Of a stretch of DNA of 64,000 bases, positions 1 through 11,500 are shown one piece after another (position 1 is the first letter of the stretch; each line of letters begins with the position of its first letter). The notes beneath the pieces were generated by a model. It was given only the letters and a program-made list of their open reading frames with translations. It was not told where the DNA came from and did no database searches. The stretch spans positions 186,001 through 250,000 of the forward strand of contig NZ_SOHE01000016.1 of assembly GCF_004403305.1 (NCBI RefSeq). The letters run 5' to 3'. The translations under genes and the position numbers were made by a program. Source of the stretch: Cryobacterium frigoriphilum. GTDB lineage: Bacteria > Actinomycetota > Actinomycetes > Actinomycetales > Microbacteriaceae.

Positions 1-378
1 ACCTACGGCGACCAGGAGATCGACGGGGTGCTCTCGCCGAACGACATGCTGGCGCGGGCGATCATCACCTCGGTGAAGGCGGCCGGCAAGCCGATCCCGG
101 TCGTGACCGGCCAGGACTCCGAGGTGGAGTCGGTCAAGTCGATCATGGCGGGCGAGCAGTACTCCACCATCAACAAGGACACCCGGCTTCTGGTGGCGCA
201 GGCGATCGACATGGTGAAGGCCCTGCAGGTCGGTGACACACCGGAGACCAACGACGACAGCTACGACAACGGCAACAAGATCGTTCCGGCCTACCTGATT
301 CCGCCGGTGATCGTGACCAAGGCGAACGCGGCCGAGGCCTACGCCAACGATCCCAAGTTGGCGCCGCTGACGGAGTAG
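1..378 (+). CDS. Sugar ABC transporter substrate-binding protein, C-terminal part
   Basis: The reading frame is open from the first base and ends at TAG 376-378, leaving the last 125 residues of a longer protein. The fragment resembles the C-terminal lobe of ChvE/XylF-type multiple-sugar or xylose binding proteins: VLSPNDMLAR, VVTGQDSEVESVKSIMAGEQ, then YDNGNKIVPAYLIPP. In this family the protein is exported, binds a pentose or hexose outside the membrane and passes it to an ABC permease. The rest of the gene and the transporter genes should lie to the left of the window. A strong hairpin follows the stop. Family assignment is firm; the sugar is not known. Confidence 0.85.
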   Translation, partial: TYGDQEIDGVLSPNDMLARAIITSVKAAGKPIPVVTGQDSEVESVKSIMAGEQYSTINKDTRLLVAQAIDMVKALQVGDTPETNDDSYDNGNKIVPAYLIPPVIVTKANAAEAYANDPKLAPLTE

Positions 379-415
379 CACCCACGCCCCGCCCGGTGCG
401 GGCAGCACGGCACGG

Positions 416-444
416 AAGGTCGGAACGGATGCCGTTCCGACCTT
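416..444 (+). terminator. Rho-independent-like hairpin after the sugar-binding protein gene
   Basis: A perfect 13-bp stem (AAGGTCGGAACGG pairing with CCGTTCCGACCTT) encloses an ATG loop, 37 bases after the stop codon. No T-run follows, as is common for actinobacterial terminators. Confidence 0.75.
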
Positions 445-484
445 CTGCATGCCGGGTCGGCGACACGCCGAAACACGCCGACCG

Positions 485-604
485 AGTTTCCACAGGGAAG
501 AATTTTGCCACCGCACCGGTTGTGGATAAGTAGGCGAAAACCGCGGAATTCGGGGGCCCCATTCGGGGGCGGCCTGTTGAAAACTCGAAAATGTCGGTGG
601 ATAA
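485..604 (+). promoter_or_regulatory. DnaA-box-like sites upstream of the nrd operon
   Basis: The bottom strand at 521-529 reads TTATCCACA, a perfect DnaA box. A one-mismatch copy lies at 596-604 (bottom strand TTATCCACC) and a two-mismatch copy at 485-493 (GTTTCCACA). The stretch 445-774 holds no convincing gene. DnaA control of ribonucleotide reductase is known in Escherichia coli; here it is inferred from the sites only. Confidence 0.5.
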
Positions 605-618
605 CTACATAAATATAA

Positions 619-666
619 TTACCGCATGTAGTGGCTGTTCCTATCCAGAATCACTAGATGTAGTAT
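619..666 (+). promoter_or_regulatory. Pair of NrdR boxes upstream of nrdH
   Basis: The distal box TCACTAGATGTAGTAT (651-666) matches 12 of 16 positions of the NrdR consensus ACACWATATATWGTGT. A weaker box, TTACCGCATGTAGTGG (619-634), matches 9 of 16 and is centred 32 bp upstream, about three helical turns, which is the usual NrdR spacing. A possible -10, TAGTAT, lies at 661-666 inside the second box, so NrdR binding would block the promoter. The nrdR gene itself is not in the window. Confidence 0.7.
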
Positions 667-774
667 TAAGACTCCAGTTGAGCCCTACGGCTCCCACGGC
701 ACAGTTTCTGCGGAAAAACACCGCACACCGTTCTAACAGACACCCCACGACAACTCAGAAGAGAGGCCATCTCC

Positions 775-1008
775 ATGGCAATCACGGTCTACACGAAGCC
801 CTCCTGCGTGCAGTGCAACGCGACGTATCGCGCGCTCGACAACAAGGGCATCGAGTACCAGGTTCTGGACCTGTCCGTGGACGAGAACGCCCTCGAAGCC
901 GTCAAGGCGCTCGGCTACCTGCAGGCCCCCGTCGTCATCACCGACGAAGACCACTGGTCGGGCTTCCGCCCCGACAAGATCAACGAGCTCGCGGCGCGAC
1001 TCGCGTAG
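775..1008 (+). CDS. nrdH: Glutaredoxin-like protein NrdH
   Basis: A 77-aa thioredoxin-fold protein with the CVQC redox motif near the N-terminus and the GYLQAPVV / [10 protein letters not shown] signature of NrdH. It supplies electrons to the class Ib ribonucleotide reductase NrdEF. The ATG at 775 follows a purine-rich AGAAGAGAGG segment. It is the first gene of nrdHIEF, with nrdI 23 bases downstream. Length and motif are typical of the family. Confidence 0.95.
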   Translation: MAITVYTKPSCVQCNATYRALDNKGIEYQVLDLSVDENALEAVKALGYLQAPVVITDEDHWSGFRPDKINELAARLA

Positions 1009-1031
1009 CGCCCGGCCCCGGGCCGCGCCAC

Positions 1032-1436
1032 ATGGCTGACATCGTCTATTTCTCCAGCACCTCGGGCAACACCGCCCGCTTCGTCGAGAAGCTGGGCCGC
1101 CCGGCCACGCGCATCCCGCTGCACGCTCGTGATGAACCCCTGCAGGTCACCGAGCCCTACGTGCTCTGCCTGCCCACCTACGGCGGCGGAAACAACGCCG
1201 GGGCCGTGCCGAAGCAGGTCATCAAGTTTTTGAACAACGAGACCAACCGGTCTCTGATTCGCGGCGTCATCGGCGCCGGCAACACCAACTTTGGTGAGGC
1301 CTACTGCCTCGCGGGCGACATCATCGCCAGCAAGTGCAAGGTGCCCCACCTCTATCGCTTTGAAGTATTTGGAACACCGGATGATGTACGCATCGTTCAC
1401 GACGGATTGGAAGCATTTTGGACACGACAGCCGTAA
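1032..1436 (+). CDS. nrdI: Flavodoxin-like NrdI, class Ib RNR maturase
   Basis: This is a 134-aa flavodoxin-fold protein. The FMN phosphate loop SSTSGNT lies near residues 8-14, and [14 protein letters not shown] and [15 protein letters not shown] are typical NrdI segments. In this family NrdI provides the oxidant used to assemble the dimanganese-tyrosyl cofactor of NrdF. ATG 1032 is chosen over longer upstream in-frame starts because it begins the conserved [13 protein letters not shown] and fits the operon spacing. Its end overlaps the nrdE start by 19 bases. Confidence 0.95.
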   Translation: MADIVYFSSTSGNTARFVEKLGRPATRIPLHARDEPLQVTEPYVLCLPTYGGGNNAGAVPKQVIKFLNNETNRSLIRGVIGAGNTNFGEAYCLAGDIIASKCKVPHLYRFEVFGTPDDVRIVHDGLEAFWTRQP

Positions 1437-3577
1437 GAGCGACTCCGCTGGAAGCGCCCCTGGGCCAGGGAATGGATTACCACTCCCTGAATGCCATGCT
1501 CAACCTGTACGGCCCCAACGGAGAGATCCAGTTCGACAAGGACAAGGACGCCGCGCGCGAGTTCTTTTTGCAGCACGTCAATCAGAACACCGTGTTCTTC
1601 CACAGCCTGCGCGAACGTCTCGACTACCTCGTCGAGCACGAATACTACGAGCAGGCCGTTCTCGACCTGTACTCGTTCGAGTTCATCACGAGCCTCAACG
1701 ACCTCGCCTACTCGAAGAAGTTCCGCTTTCAGACCTTCCTGGGCGCGTTCAAGTACTACACCTCCTACACGCTGAAGACCTTTGACGGCAACCGCTACCT
1801 CGAGCGCTTCGAAGACCGCGTCGTGATGAGCGCCCTCGGCCTCGCCCAGGGCGACGAGAAGCTCGCGATCGCCCTCGTCGAGGAGATCGTGGCCGGCCGC
1901 TTCCAGCCCGCGACCCCGACCTTCCTCAACTCCGGCAAGGCCCAGCGCGGCGAACTCGTCTCGTGCTTCCTGCTACGCATCGAAGACAACATGGAGTCCA
2001 TCAGCCGCGGCATCAACTCCTCGCTGCAGCTTTCCAAGCGCGGCGGCGGCGTGGCCCTGCTGCTCTCGAACATTCGCGAGGCCGGCGCCCCGATCAAGCA
2101 GATCGAGAACCAGTCCAGCGGAATCATCCCCGTCATGAAGCTGCTCGAAGACTCCTTCAGCTATGCCAACCAGCTCGGCGCCCGTCAGGGTGCCGGTGCG
2201 GTGTACCTGCACGCGCACCACCCCGACATCATGCGCTTTCTCGACACCAAGCGCGAGAACGCCGACGAGAAGGTGCGTATCAAGACGCTCTCCCTCGGCG
2301 TCGTCATCCCCGACATCACCTTCGAGCTCGCCAAGAAGGGGGAGGACATGTACCTGTTCTCGCCCTACGACGTCGAGCGCGTTTATGGCGTGCCCTTCGC
2401 CGACATCTCGGTCACCGAGAAGTACCACGAGATGGTCAACGACTCCCGCATCAAGAAGTCGAAGATGAAGGCCAGAGACTTCTTCCAGACGCTCGCCGAG
2501 ATCCAGTTCGAGTCCGGCTACCCGTACATCATGTTCGAGGACACGGTCAACAAGGCGAACCCGATCAAGGGTCGCATCAACATGTCGAACCTCTGCTCGG
2601 AGATTCTTCAGGTCAACACCCCGACCACGTACAACGAGGACCTCTCGTACAACGAGATCGGTAAGGACATCTCCTGCAACCTCGGGTCGATGAACATTGC
2701 CCTCGCCATGGACTCCGGCAACCTCGGCCGTACCGTTGACACGGCCATTCGCGGCCTGAACGCGGTCTCGGAGCAGAGCCACATCTCATCCGTTCGCTCG
2801 ATCGAAGACGGCAACGACCGCTCGCACGCCATCGGCCTCGGGCAGATGAACCTGCACGGCTACCTCGCCCGGGAGCGCATTTACTACGGCAGCGAAGAGA
2901 GCATCGACTTCACCAACATCTACTTCTACACGGTGCTGTTTCACGCCATTCAGGCCTCCAACCGCATCGCCATCGAGCGCGGCCGCGCGTTCGAGGGCTT
3001 CGAGGACTCCGCCTACGCTTCGGGCGCGTTCTTCGACAAGTACACCGATCGGGCCTGGGTGCCCGTCACCGAGCGCGGCGCCGAACTGTTCACGCAGGCC
3101 GGAGTCGCCATTCCTACGCAGGCCGACTGGGCTGAGCTGAAGGCATCCGTCATGGCGCACGGCATCTACAACCAGAACCTGCAGGCCGTGCCGCCGACCG
3201 GGTCGATCTCGTACATCAACAACTCGACCGCGTCGATTCACCCGATCGCGGCCAAGATCGAGATTCGTAAGGAGGGCAAGCTCGGCCGCGTGTACTACCC
3301 GGCGCCCTTCATGACCAACGACAACCTGGACTACTACCAGGATGCCTACGAGATCGGTGCCGAGAAGGTCATCGACGTGTACGCCGCCGCCACCCAGCAC
3401 GTCGATCAGGGCCTCTCCCTGACCCTGTTCTTCAAGGACACGGCGACGACCCGTGACATCAACCGCGCGCAGATCTACGCCTGGAAAAAGGGCATCAAGA
3501 CGATCTACTACATCCGTCTGCGCCAGATGGCCCTCGAGGGGACCGAAGTTGAGGGCTGCGTCTCCTGCGCCCTTTAA
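1418..3577 (+). CDS. nrdE: Class Ib ribonucleoside-diphosphate reductase, alpha subunit
   Basis: A 719-aa catalytic subunit that reduces ribonucleoside diphosphates to deoxy forms. Visible family features are the N-terminal [15 protein letters not shown], the active-site segments NLGSMNIA and NLCSEILQ, and the C-terminal redox pair CVSC, which is reloaded by NrdH. The TTG start at 1418 lies inside nrdI and is preceded by GGAAG at 1409-1413. ATG 1472 (MDYHSLN) is the alternative. The overlap suggests translational coupling. There is no N-terminal ATP-cone, as expected for class Ib. Confidence 0.95.
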   Translation: MDTTAVRATPLEAPLGQGMDYHSLNAMLNLYGPNGEIQFDKDKDAAREFFLQHVNQNTVFFHSLRERLDYLVEHEYYEQAVLDLYSFEFITSLNDLAYSKKFRFQTFLGAFKYYTSYTLKTFDGNRYLERFEDRVVMSALGLAQGDEKLAIALVEEIVAGRFQPATPTFLNSGKAQRGELVSCFLLRIEDNMESISRGINSSLQLSKRGGGVALLLSNIREAGAPIKQIENQSSGIIPVMKLLEDSFSYANQLGARQGAGAVYLHAHHPDIMRFLDTKRENADEKVRIKTLSLGVVIPDITFELAKKGEDMYLFSPYDVERVYGVPFADISVTEKYHEMVNDSRIKKSKMKARDFFQTLAEIQFESGYPYIMFEDTVNKANPIKGRINMSNLCSEILQVNTPTTYNEDLSYNEIGKDISCNLGSMNIALAMDSGNLGRTVDTAIRGLNAVSEQSHISSVRSIEDGNDRSHAIGLGQMNLHGYLARERIYYGSEESIDFTNIYFYTVLFHAIQASNRIAIERGRAFEGFEDSAYASGAFFDKYTDRAWVPVTERGAELFTQAGVAIPTQADWAELKASVMAHGIYNQNLQAVPPTGSISYINNSTASIHPIAAKIEIRKEGKLGRVYYPAPFMTNDNLDYYQDAYEIGAEKVIDVYAAATQHVDQGLSLTLFFKDTATTRDINRAQIYAWKKGIKTIYYIRLRQMALEGTEVEGCVSCAL

Positions 3578-3612
3578 TACCCAGCGCTTAAATCAGTTGT
3601 CGATGTGCCTAG

Positions 3613-4599
<987 letters not shown>

Positions 4600-4609
4600 G
4601 CCGTCGTTT

Positions 4610-4634
4610 CGTTCCCGGTGGGAGACCAGGAACG
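4610..4634 (+). terminator. Hairpin at the end of nrdHIEF
   Basis: CGTTCC..GGT pairs with ACC..GGAACG starting 10 bases after the nrdF stop. The stem is short and imperfect with no T-run, so the assignment is tentative. Confidence 0.45.
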
Positions 4635-4678
4635 CTTGTGGTGTCATCGGGCCGTTTGAGAAGAGTTATCGGGGGCAT

Positions 4679-7435
4679 ATGTTCGATCAGTCGAGTCTTT
4701 GGATGAAGTCCTTCCTAGAGAGGAAAGAGGATGTACACGCGGCTCATCGAGCTCACTTAAAGTCTTCATTCCTGTTGTTCAGGGATCACGTTGGGCCGAT
4801 AGCGGCGGACATCTCACTCAGCGTTCCGGGATACACGGATCATAGTTTGACGCATTGCGACAGCTTGTGGGAGACCGCTTCGCTCCTGCTTCCTGAGGAC
4901 TATCCGATAAACCCTGCCGAGGCCTTTGTCTTAGGCGGCGCCTTCTTGATCCACGATCTTGGTATGGGTCTCTCTGCCTACCCGGGCGGGCTTCGCGAGA
5001 TCATCGAATCGACGGCATGGAAAGATCTGCTCACCGGTCTCTTCGATGATCGATCTTCAGACATTCAGGCCTCGATCGTTGAAGACTGCGAGAAGAATGC
5101 AACCTGGGACGGGATATCGAAGGCTGAGGCTAAACAAGGTCTCACTATCTTTCTGCGTTCAAGACACGCTCAACAAGCAGGAAATATTCTTTCACAAACT
5201 TGGGACGTGTCCAACGGGCAGCCTGAGTACCTCCTGCCTGACACTCAGTTGAGGCATTTCTACGGTGAGGTCATTGGCAAGATCGCGAAGAGCCATTGGA
5301 GCGACGTCTCGCGTCTCCCACAAGAATTGCCCGGTATTTTGGGTCCTATTCCGGGCTTCCCGCCTGAATGGACAGTCAATGCCACAAAATTGGCTTGCGT
5401 TCTACGCCTCGCGGACGCCATTCACATTGACGCGCGACGAGCGAATCCGCTGCAGACACCGCATCGCAATCCGCAGGGAGCCTCTCTTGCGCATTGGCAA
5501 TTCCAAGAGCGGCTCTTGACGCCGCAACTCGAGGATCAGCGGTTAGTATTCACATCGTCAGAGGCGTTCGGAGTTGAAATTTCCGATGCTTGGTGGCTGG
5601 CGTATGACACCGTTAAAATGATTGATTCCGAGTTGCGGCGCGTGGATAATCTTTGCGCAGACCTCCACTTACCTCGACTCGCCGCGCATGCAGCCGCAGG
5701 GGCTGAGTCTCCGGAACGATTTGCAGCTTTTGTTGGCACGCAAGGTTGGGAGCCTGTGGACGCACGCCCGTACATTGGCGACCAGAATCTGGTGATCAAG
5801 AGTCTAGGCGGGGAGGCGCTGTACGGAAGCATGCAAACTGACGGTCTCGTTCCGGTTCGGGAACTACTCGCCAACGCTATGGATGCAACTCGGGCATACA
5901 GAATGGCCTTCCCTGAGACTGCGGCTCGCGCTGTTCAAGTCAGCCTAAGCCGATCCAGCGAATGTGATACGTTCCTAATCCGAGATTTCGGCGTCGGAAT
6001 GTCGGCTGACGACGTTGTGACAAAACTCTGCAACTTCGGTGTCAGCGGTTGGCGCGATGAAGCCACTCGCACGGCACTACCCGGCCTCCTTAGCTCGGGT
6101 TATCGAACGACAGGACAGTTCGGGATTGGCTTCTTCTCTGTCTTCATGGCTGCAGACCGAGTGAGAGTGATCACTCGGCATGTCGAAGCAGCCAAGGCCG
6201 AAACGTTCGTGTTGGACTTCAAGAACGGGCTTGACGAGCGACCGATTCTTCGTCCAGGCACACGATCAGAACAATTACTCGAACCCGGCACCATTGTTGA
6301 ATTGTCCCTGAAGGAACGCGTGGAGTCCAACTTGGGCATCCTCTCTCGGACCGCGCTTAATGTGGCACCGGACAATACCCTGTTGTGCGGAATTATCCGA
6401 GCTCTTGCGTTGACCTCTGATCAGTCAATCGACGTTCGATCAATCGGTGAGACCTACTTCGTGAACGCAATCTCCGGAGACCAGTGGCTGACCGACACTG
6501 GGCGCGACCTCTTCGATCATCTCAATCCACTCGTTCGCAAGCACAATCCAAGCTTTTTACGCGCGCGTAGTACTTTTGATGCTTTAGTCCGTCCGATTGA
6601 AGACACAACCGGGCGTGTGGTGGGCAGGATTGCGGTTGATGTGATCGGCCGTACTGCGGACGCCACGTACTGGATGACAACTCGACGTTCGTATTCTGGC
6701 GGGCTGGAATCACCGCGTTCGGTGCACGGTGTGGTCGGAGTACTTGAAGGGAATCCGTCGGGTGCCGCGCGGAGTGCCATCAATTTGCAGATTTCCCTTG
6801 AGGCCTTTCAGTCTTGGTTCAAGGCTCAGGTGACCGCACTGAACGAACTCGAGATCGAGCCAGTTGTTCTATTCTCCGCCTCTGCGCTGGGGGTGAACTT
6901 GGGTGTGGTGGGAGACGAGCTACCGCTCGCCTTCTCAACCGAGGGGTTTCTTTCTCGTTCGGCGCTGGTCCAGTTCTTGGCCGGATGCAATGAGATCTTC
7001 GTGTTCACCGAGCCCCCGCTTGAGTACGAGATCGATGGCACGCTTTTACGCATGTTCATGCCGGAAACGTCTGATGCGCTTGCCATCGTGGGTCCGAACA
7101 TGCTGATAGTTGAAGAAGGGTCCTACGGACTTTCCGCCTTGGCGACGCGGCCAAATGATATGCCCGCGCCGGAGGTTAAAGATCCGGTGAGCGCTGACGA
7201 ATATCTCTTTGCGTGGTGGGAACGCATCTATCATCAGCCTCTCGCTGAGGTGATGCGGTGTGCGAGCGAGGCTTGGAGAATGCCTCTATTGGAGGTTGCG
7301 AGGATCGTCGAGGGTCTAAGTGAGCGAGGGAACGGCGACGACTTTCGAGTCGAAGTGGACCGTTTCGGTGGTGGAGTCGTTAAAGTTGACGCTTTTCGTA
7401 TCGGCAAGGCTATTGTCACGGAAGACGATGACTAA
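4679..7435 (+). CDS. HD-domain plus Hsp90-type GHKL ATPase, putative defence protein
   Basis: A 918-aa protein with two recognisable parts. Residues ~50-260 look like an HD metal-dependent domain: TDHSLTH (~53-59), IHDLGMG with the HD pair at ~92-93, and a later LADAIHID segment. Residues ~390-600 carry the GHKL/Hsp90 ATP site: N-box ELLANAMDA (~395), DFGVGM (~436) and GQFGIGFFSVFM (~479), the last closely matching the Hsp90 lid region. The remaining C-terminus is unassigned. GC is visibly lower than in neighbouring genes and codon use is more mixed, which suggests transfer. It is a single-gene unit beside a MntA-HepT pair. Similar HD/ATPase fusions occur in bacterial conflict systems, but function here is inference. 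ATG 4679 has a close GGGGG; ATG 4703 is an alternative. Confidence 0.7.
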   Translation: MFDQSSLWMKSFLERKEDVHAAHRAHLKSSFLLFRDHVGPIAADISLSVPGYTDHSLTHCDSLWETASLLLPEDYPINPAEAFVLGGAFLIHDLGMGLSAYPGGLREIIESTAWKDLLTGLFDDRSSDIQASIVEDCEKNATWDGISKAEAKQGLTIFLRSRHAQQAGNILSQTWDVSNGQPEYLLPDTQLRHFYGEVIGKIAKSHWSDVSRLPQELPGILGPIPGFPPEWTVNATKLACVLRLADAIHIDARRANPLQTPHRNPQGASLAHWQFQERLLTPQLEDQRLVFTSSEAFGVEISDAWWLAYDTVKMIDSELRRVDNLCADLHLPRLAAHAAAGAESPERFAAFVGTQGWEPVDARPYIGDQNLVIKSLGGEALYGSMQTDGLVPVRELLANAMDATRAYRMAFPETAARAVQVSLSRSSECDTFLIRDFGVGMSADDVVTKLCNFGVSGWRDEATRTALPGLLSSGYRTTGQFGIGFFSVFMAADRVRVITRHVEAAKAETFVLDFKNGLDERPILRPGTRSEQLLEPGTIVELSLKERVESNLGILSRTALNVAPDNTLLCGIIRALALTSDQSIDVRSIGETYFVNAISGDQWLTDTGRDLFDHLNPLVRKHNPSFLRARSTFDALVRPIEDTTGRVVGRIAVDVIGRTADATYWMTTRRSYSGGLESPRSVHGVVGVLEGNPSGAARSAINLQISLEAFQSWFKAQVTALNELEIEPVVLFSASALGVNLGVVGDELPLAFSTEGFLSRSALVQFLAGCNEIFVFTEPPLEYEIDGTLLRMFMPETSDALAIVGPNMLIVEEGSYGLSALATRPNDMPAPEVKDPVSADEYLFAWWERIYHQPLAEVMRCASEAWRMPLLEVARIVEGLSERGNGDDFRVEVDRFGGGVVKVDAFRIGKAIVTEDDD

Positions 7436-7564
7436 GACTCCGAGGAGCCTAGTTTCGTCGGTGCCAAGGCTTATGAGATGATCCTCGGGGCCCTCGTTGG
7501 AGTCGGGATTGATCGAATCCGACGCGTCGCCAGGCCGGGGCCGCGGGCCGTGAATCCGCAGTTC

Positions 7565-7897
7565 TCAACGAGCGAGACTGGCTGCGAGGCGTTCCGTGGC
7601 TTCAAACAGGGCTGGAATGTCGTTCCGGGCGGTCGTGCTCAGGATTGAGTGCGTGGTGTCGAAGTAGCGGTGTGCCAGGTGGTCACGCAGCCGCGCGATG
7701 TCGCCCCAAGGGATGCTGGGTTCCAGCTCTCTGGTGCGAAGAGTCAGATCTTTCGTTGCTTCGCCGATTTCGATCAGCCGCATGCGGATGGCATCGAAGA
7801 TGAGGTCCTCTGCGGCATCGGTGCGGCTCAGGTAGTCCGCGATTGCCAGACAGGCCACGCGGATGTCATTCACACGTTCTCGGTCGGAACGACTCAC
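7565..7897 (-). CDS. hepT: HepT-like HEPN toxin
   Basis: A 110-aa all-helical HEPN protein (former DUF86). The catalytic motif RX4HXY is intact as RDHLAHRY, which in the family gives ribonuclease activity. The partner MntA silences HepT by adding AMP groups to the motif tyrosine. The GTG start overlaps the mntA stop by four bases (GTGA), so the antitoxin and toxin are co-translated. Nothing was recognised in the 129 bases between it and the HD-Hsp90 gene. Confidence 0.88.
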   Translation of the reverse strand: MSRSDRERVNDIRVACLAIADYLSRTDAAEDLIFDAIRMRLIEIGEATKDLTLRTRELEPSIPWGDIARLRDHLAHRYFDTTHSILSTTARNDIPALFEATERLAASLAR

Positions 7898-8394
7898 AGC
7901 GGCCTCGCCTCGGTCAGCACTTTCTGGGCTATGCGGGGTTTGAGGCTGTCGGCCGGGACGATATCCACGGGCACGCCCAAGATACGCTCGGATTCGGCGT
8001 GTAGTTGAGCCAAGCCGAACAGGCCGACGTCCGTGCGAAGGTCGACGAGCAGGTCAATGTCACTGTCACTCGTATCCTCGCCGCGGGCCACGCTTCCGAA
8101 AACTCGAACGTTGTTCGCGCCGAGCTCTTCGAGCCTGCCCACCAGTTCATCTCTGTGGCTGGCGAGCAACTGCTGGTGCGGCGAGGCCATTGTGTGGGAC
8201 GTGAGCGCCAGATCGAGCTGGAACCCGCTAGCGGCCACGAGACGCTGAAGCGTGGACAGAGCGGGTTCGCGCTTGCCCGCCTCATAGGCGCTGATCACGC
8301 TCTGCGTGACTCCGGCGCTCGCGCCCAGCTGGGCCTGGGTGAGACCGGCCCGTAATCGGGCCTGCAAAAGAATGGATGCGGCGGATGTGAGCAC
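7894..8394 (-). CDS. mntA: MntA antitoxin: XRE-type HTH fused to a minimal nucleotidyltransferase
   Basis: A 166-aa two-domain protein. Residues ~1-60 form an XRE helix-turn-helix (LTQAQLGASAGVTQSVISAYE). Residues ~70-166 are a minimal nucleotidyltransferase with the full GSX10DXD motif, GSVARGEDTSDSDID. It is predicted to AMPylate and neutralise HepT and to repress its own promoter through the HTH. GTG 8394 is chosen over the longer frame because a -10 (TATACT, 8401-8406) lies exactly six bases upstream, predicting a leaderless message, and the HTH begins there. The fused HTH sets it apart from a minimal MntA. Confidence 0.85.
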   Translation of the reverse strand: MLTSAASILLQARLRAGLTQAQLGASAGVTQSVISAYEAGKREPALSTLQRLVAASGFQLDLALTSHTMASPHQQLLASHRDELVGRLEELGANNVRVFGSVARGEDTSDSDIDLLVDLRTDVGLFGLAQLHAESERILGVPVDIVPADSLKPRIAQKVLTEARPL

Positions 8395-8400
8395 GACGAA

Positions 8401-8429
8401 AGTATAGCGTTTTGTAGATGTTTGTGGAA
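8401..8429 (-). promoter_or_regulatory. mntA-hepT promoter, leaderless
   Basis: On the minus strand TATACT (8401-8406) sits 17 bp from TTCCAC (8424-8429) and six bases before the GTG start. Two ACAAA-containing copies within the spacer and just upstream (ccACAAAc, tACAAAa) are candidate contacts for the HTH of MntA. Confidence 0.6.
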
Positions 8430-8514
8430 GTATCGGCGGTGATGTGCGCATCCCCGCGCGGGGTCGCGGTGGAGGCCGCCGGGACACGGCGGCGCGAGTG
8501 GAATCCCGAACTTG

Positions 8515-11500
8515 CTAGTGCCCGCAGGCCGGGGCGTAGGAACGAGATCCCACGAACTCCGCCCACTCCTGCTGGGTCAGGACCCGTCCGGCGATCGCGC
8601 ACGCGTGTTCCTCCCATACCGCCGGCTCGGCGAAGACGAGCTGCCAATGCCCGTTGGACTGTTCGAGCGCGACGGTGCGGTCATCGAGCTCGGCCGGTGC
8701 CTGGTCCTGCACGTGTAGCCCGCTGCGAAAGGCCGCCGACCAGTCCCCTAAGTCATACATGATGATCGCGCCGTCATCTCCGGCCGTCACGAGCTCGCCG
8801 CCCGGCCGGAACTCGACTGCGGTGACTTCGCCATCATGATCCCGGAGCGTCTCCGCGATCTCGCCGGTCGCGGTGCTCGCCACGACGAGGTCGTCGCCGG
8901 CGGCGATGGCGAGCTGAGGGCCGTCTGGGCTGAAATCGGCCGCCGTGGGAAAGGACGACAGCGAGACGGTGATGGGTGTTGCTTGCCCTGAGGCGTCGAC
9001 GATGCGCACCGCGCGCGCACCGTCGCGCACGGCGATCCGTCGGCCATCCGGACTGACGGCGAGAATGCCGGTGCCGGGGATGCGATGGAGCTCTGCGCCC
9101 GATGCCGTGTCAAGCACGACCGTCGGTCCGAACCCGCTGGCGTAGAGGCGCGAGCCGTCTGGGGAGAACTTCACCGCACTGTATTGCCAGACCGGACCGG
9201 GCAAGGCCTGATCCGACCAGGCCTGACCGGTCACGCCCTGATCGGGCGGCGGGGGCGGATCGGAACTGATCACGCCGAGATTCACGAGTATCGGGCCGGT
9301 CGCCGCGTTTGCGCCGCTTCGCCGGAAGGCGATGCTCACCGATGACTCAGGCTGCTGTGTCGCCGCGAGTGCGGCGAACAGGGAGCCGTCGGCCGAGTAC
9401 TCGACGTCAATCGCGGTCCCGCTCATCCCCTCGTGGGTTGCCACGCCGGAGCGGCCCTGCTCTGCGAGATCGAGCGTCCCCGTGCGCCGGACCGGACAGA
9501 ACGCGTCGTTGCAGGGGTCGGATATCTCGCTGAACGCGACGGCTCCGGAGACGGGATCGACAGCCGATGTCAGCACTGTCCTCGAGAAGGGGGAGTACTC
9601 GCCGAGCTGAGAGCGGTCGTTCAGATCGAACAGGCGCACGTCGTGGTCGCTGTCGATCACCGATGCCCGGGTGCCGTCCTGGGCAAGCGACATGCTCACG
9701 GCGGCGACTCCCTCCTCCGGGATCCGGATCACGCTCGTCAGACGGGGTGCGCGCGAGATGACGCGCACGAGGTTGCCCCGAGTGTCGGAATCGTCCCAGA
9801 TGTGGATGGCCTCCACCGCGAGCAGCAGCGCACGGTCGAAGTCCGGCTCCTCCAGCGCCAGCCCGGCGACCCGCCGGGCCTCCGCGACCGTCGCGCGCTC
9901 GCCCGCGAGGTTCGCCTGGAAACCGGCAACGAGGCTCGCCGTCACCGCACAGATCGCGAGGGCGGCTGCGGCCACGGACACCCACGAGAGGCGCCGCACC
10001 ATGCGGCGCTCCGTGCGAAGCTGGTTCTGCGCGGCAGCGAGCCCTGCGGTCTCATGCGCTGCGGAGGCATCGAGAAAGTCTCGTTCGACCGCCGTGAGTG
10101 CGGGAACGACCGCATCCCGCCAGTGCTCGGCCGCCGTCAGTCGGCCCCCGCGGTAGAGCTCACTGTCGGGCCGTCCCATCACATCCCAGGCGGCGGCCGC
10201 GGAACCCAGGTGTCGCATGATCCGCTGGCCCTCGACATCATCCGCGAGCCACTCCTTCAAGCGTGGCCACTCCCGTGCCAGTGCTTCGTGCGACAGCTGC
10301 ACCGACTCCTCATCGGTCGTGAGCAGGCGTGCGTCCACCAGCCGATCAACGATCCTGGCATGGGCGTCGTCGATCGCGATCCGCGTGCGCTCGATCCGAC
10401 GAGAGACGACCGCACCGCCTGCGGATGCTTCGACAAGACGCAGCAGGATGTCGCGCAGCAGCCGTTGGCCCTCCGCCGAGAGCTCGGCCATGACCTCCTC
10501 CGCGGTTTTCGCGACGGCGCCAGCGATCTCACCCGATGCCCGATACCCGTCGACGGTCATGACACGGCCCTCACGGCGTGACCACACCTGGCGCAGGGCG
10601 TGCGACAGCAGCGGAAGGTTTCGCCCATCGGCATCGCGAACGAGGATCTCGACGAGGCCCGGCTGCAGGATGAGCCCGGCCTGCTCTGCGGGCTTCTCGA
10701 TCACTGCTCGAAGTCCGTCGGGACCGAGCCCGGTGAGCATGAGCATGTGTGACTGGATGATCGCGGCGAAGCCTTCGTGATCGGCCAGGTCTCCGAGACG
10801 GTCGGCGCGGATCGCGACAACCAGCAGGCCGCGGTAGACCATGCGCTTCAGGGCGGCGAAGAACTCCCGCACCTCGGCGGGGTCGGCCGCGGCGAAGGCG
10901 TGCTCGCACTGATCGACGATGAGCAGCGACTGTCCGGCCGGGAGTCCGAGATCGCGCAGGGCATCGAGCGGATGTTCGCCGGGCGACACGATGGCGACGT
11001 CCCTGCCGCGGGCGATCAGGTCCGCACCGATCCCGGCCCGCACGAATGAGGATTTGCCGACACCCGATGAGCCGGCGACGAGCAGCACGCCGTGCCTCTC
11101 AAGCTCTCGCAGCGCCACTGACAGCTCCTGCTCGCGACCGAAGTACCGTTCGGCGTCTCCGACGCCCGCGGGAGGCAGCCCGAAGTACGGACACTCCGGG
11201 CTCTCGGCCCGGAACACCCGGTCAGACAGCAGCGCGGGATCCTGGCGGAGGATCGCCTGCTCCAGCTCGGCAAGCTCCGTACACGGATCCAGTCCCAGCT
11301 CGACAGCGAGCAGCCCGCGCGCCCGGCGCACGGTGGCGAGCGCATCCGCTTGCCGACCCTGCCGGTACTGGGCCACGCTCAGCACGACCCAGCGCCGCTC
11401 GCGCAGCGGGGCCTCGGCGACGCGGGCGCGCGCCAATGCGGCGACCTCCTGAACGTCGCCCGCCTGCAGCCGTGCGTCGAGCAGCAGCTCCTCGACCCCG

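Noticed and set aside
485..604. Chromosome origin of replication
   Set aside because: Only one perfect DnaA box, and no dnaA, dnaN or AT-rich unwinding region is nearby.
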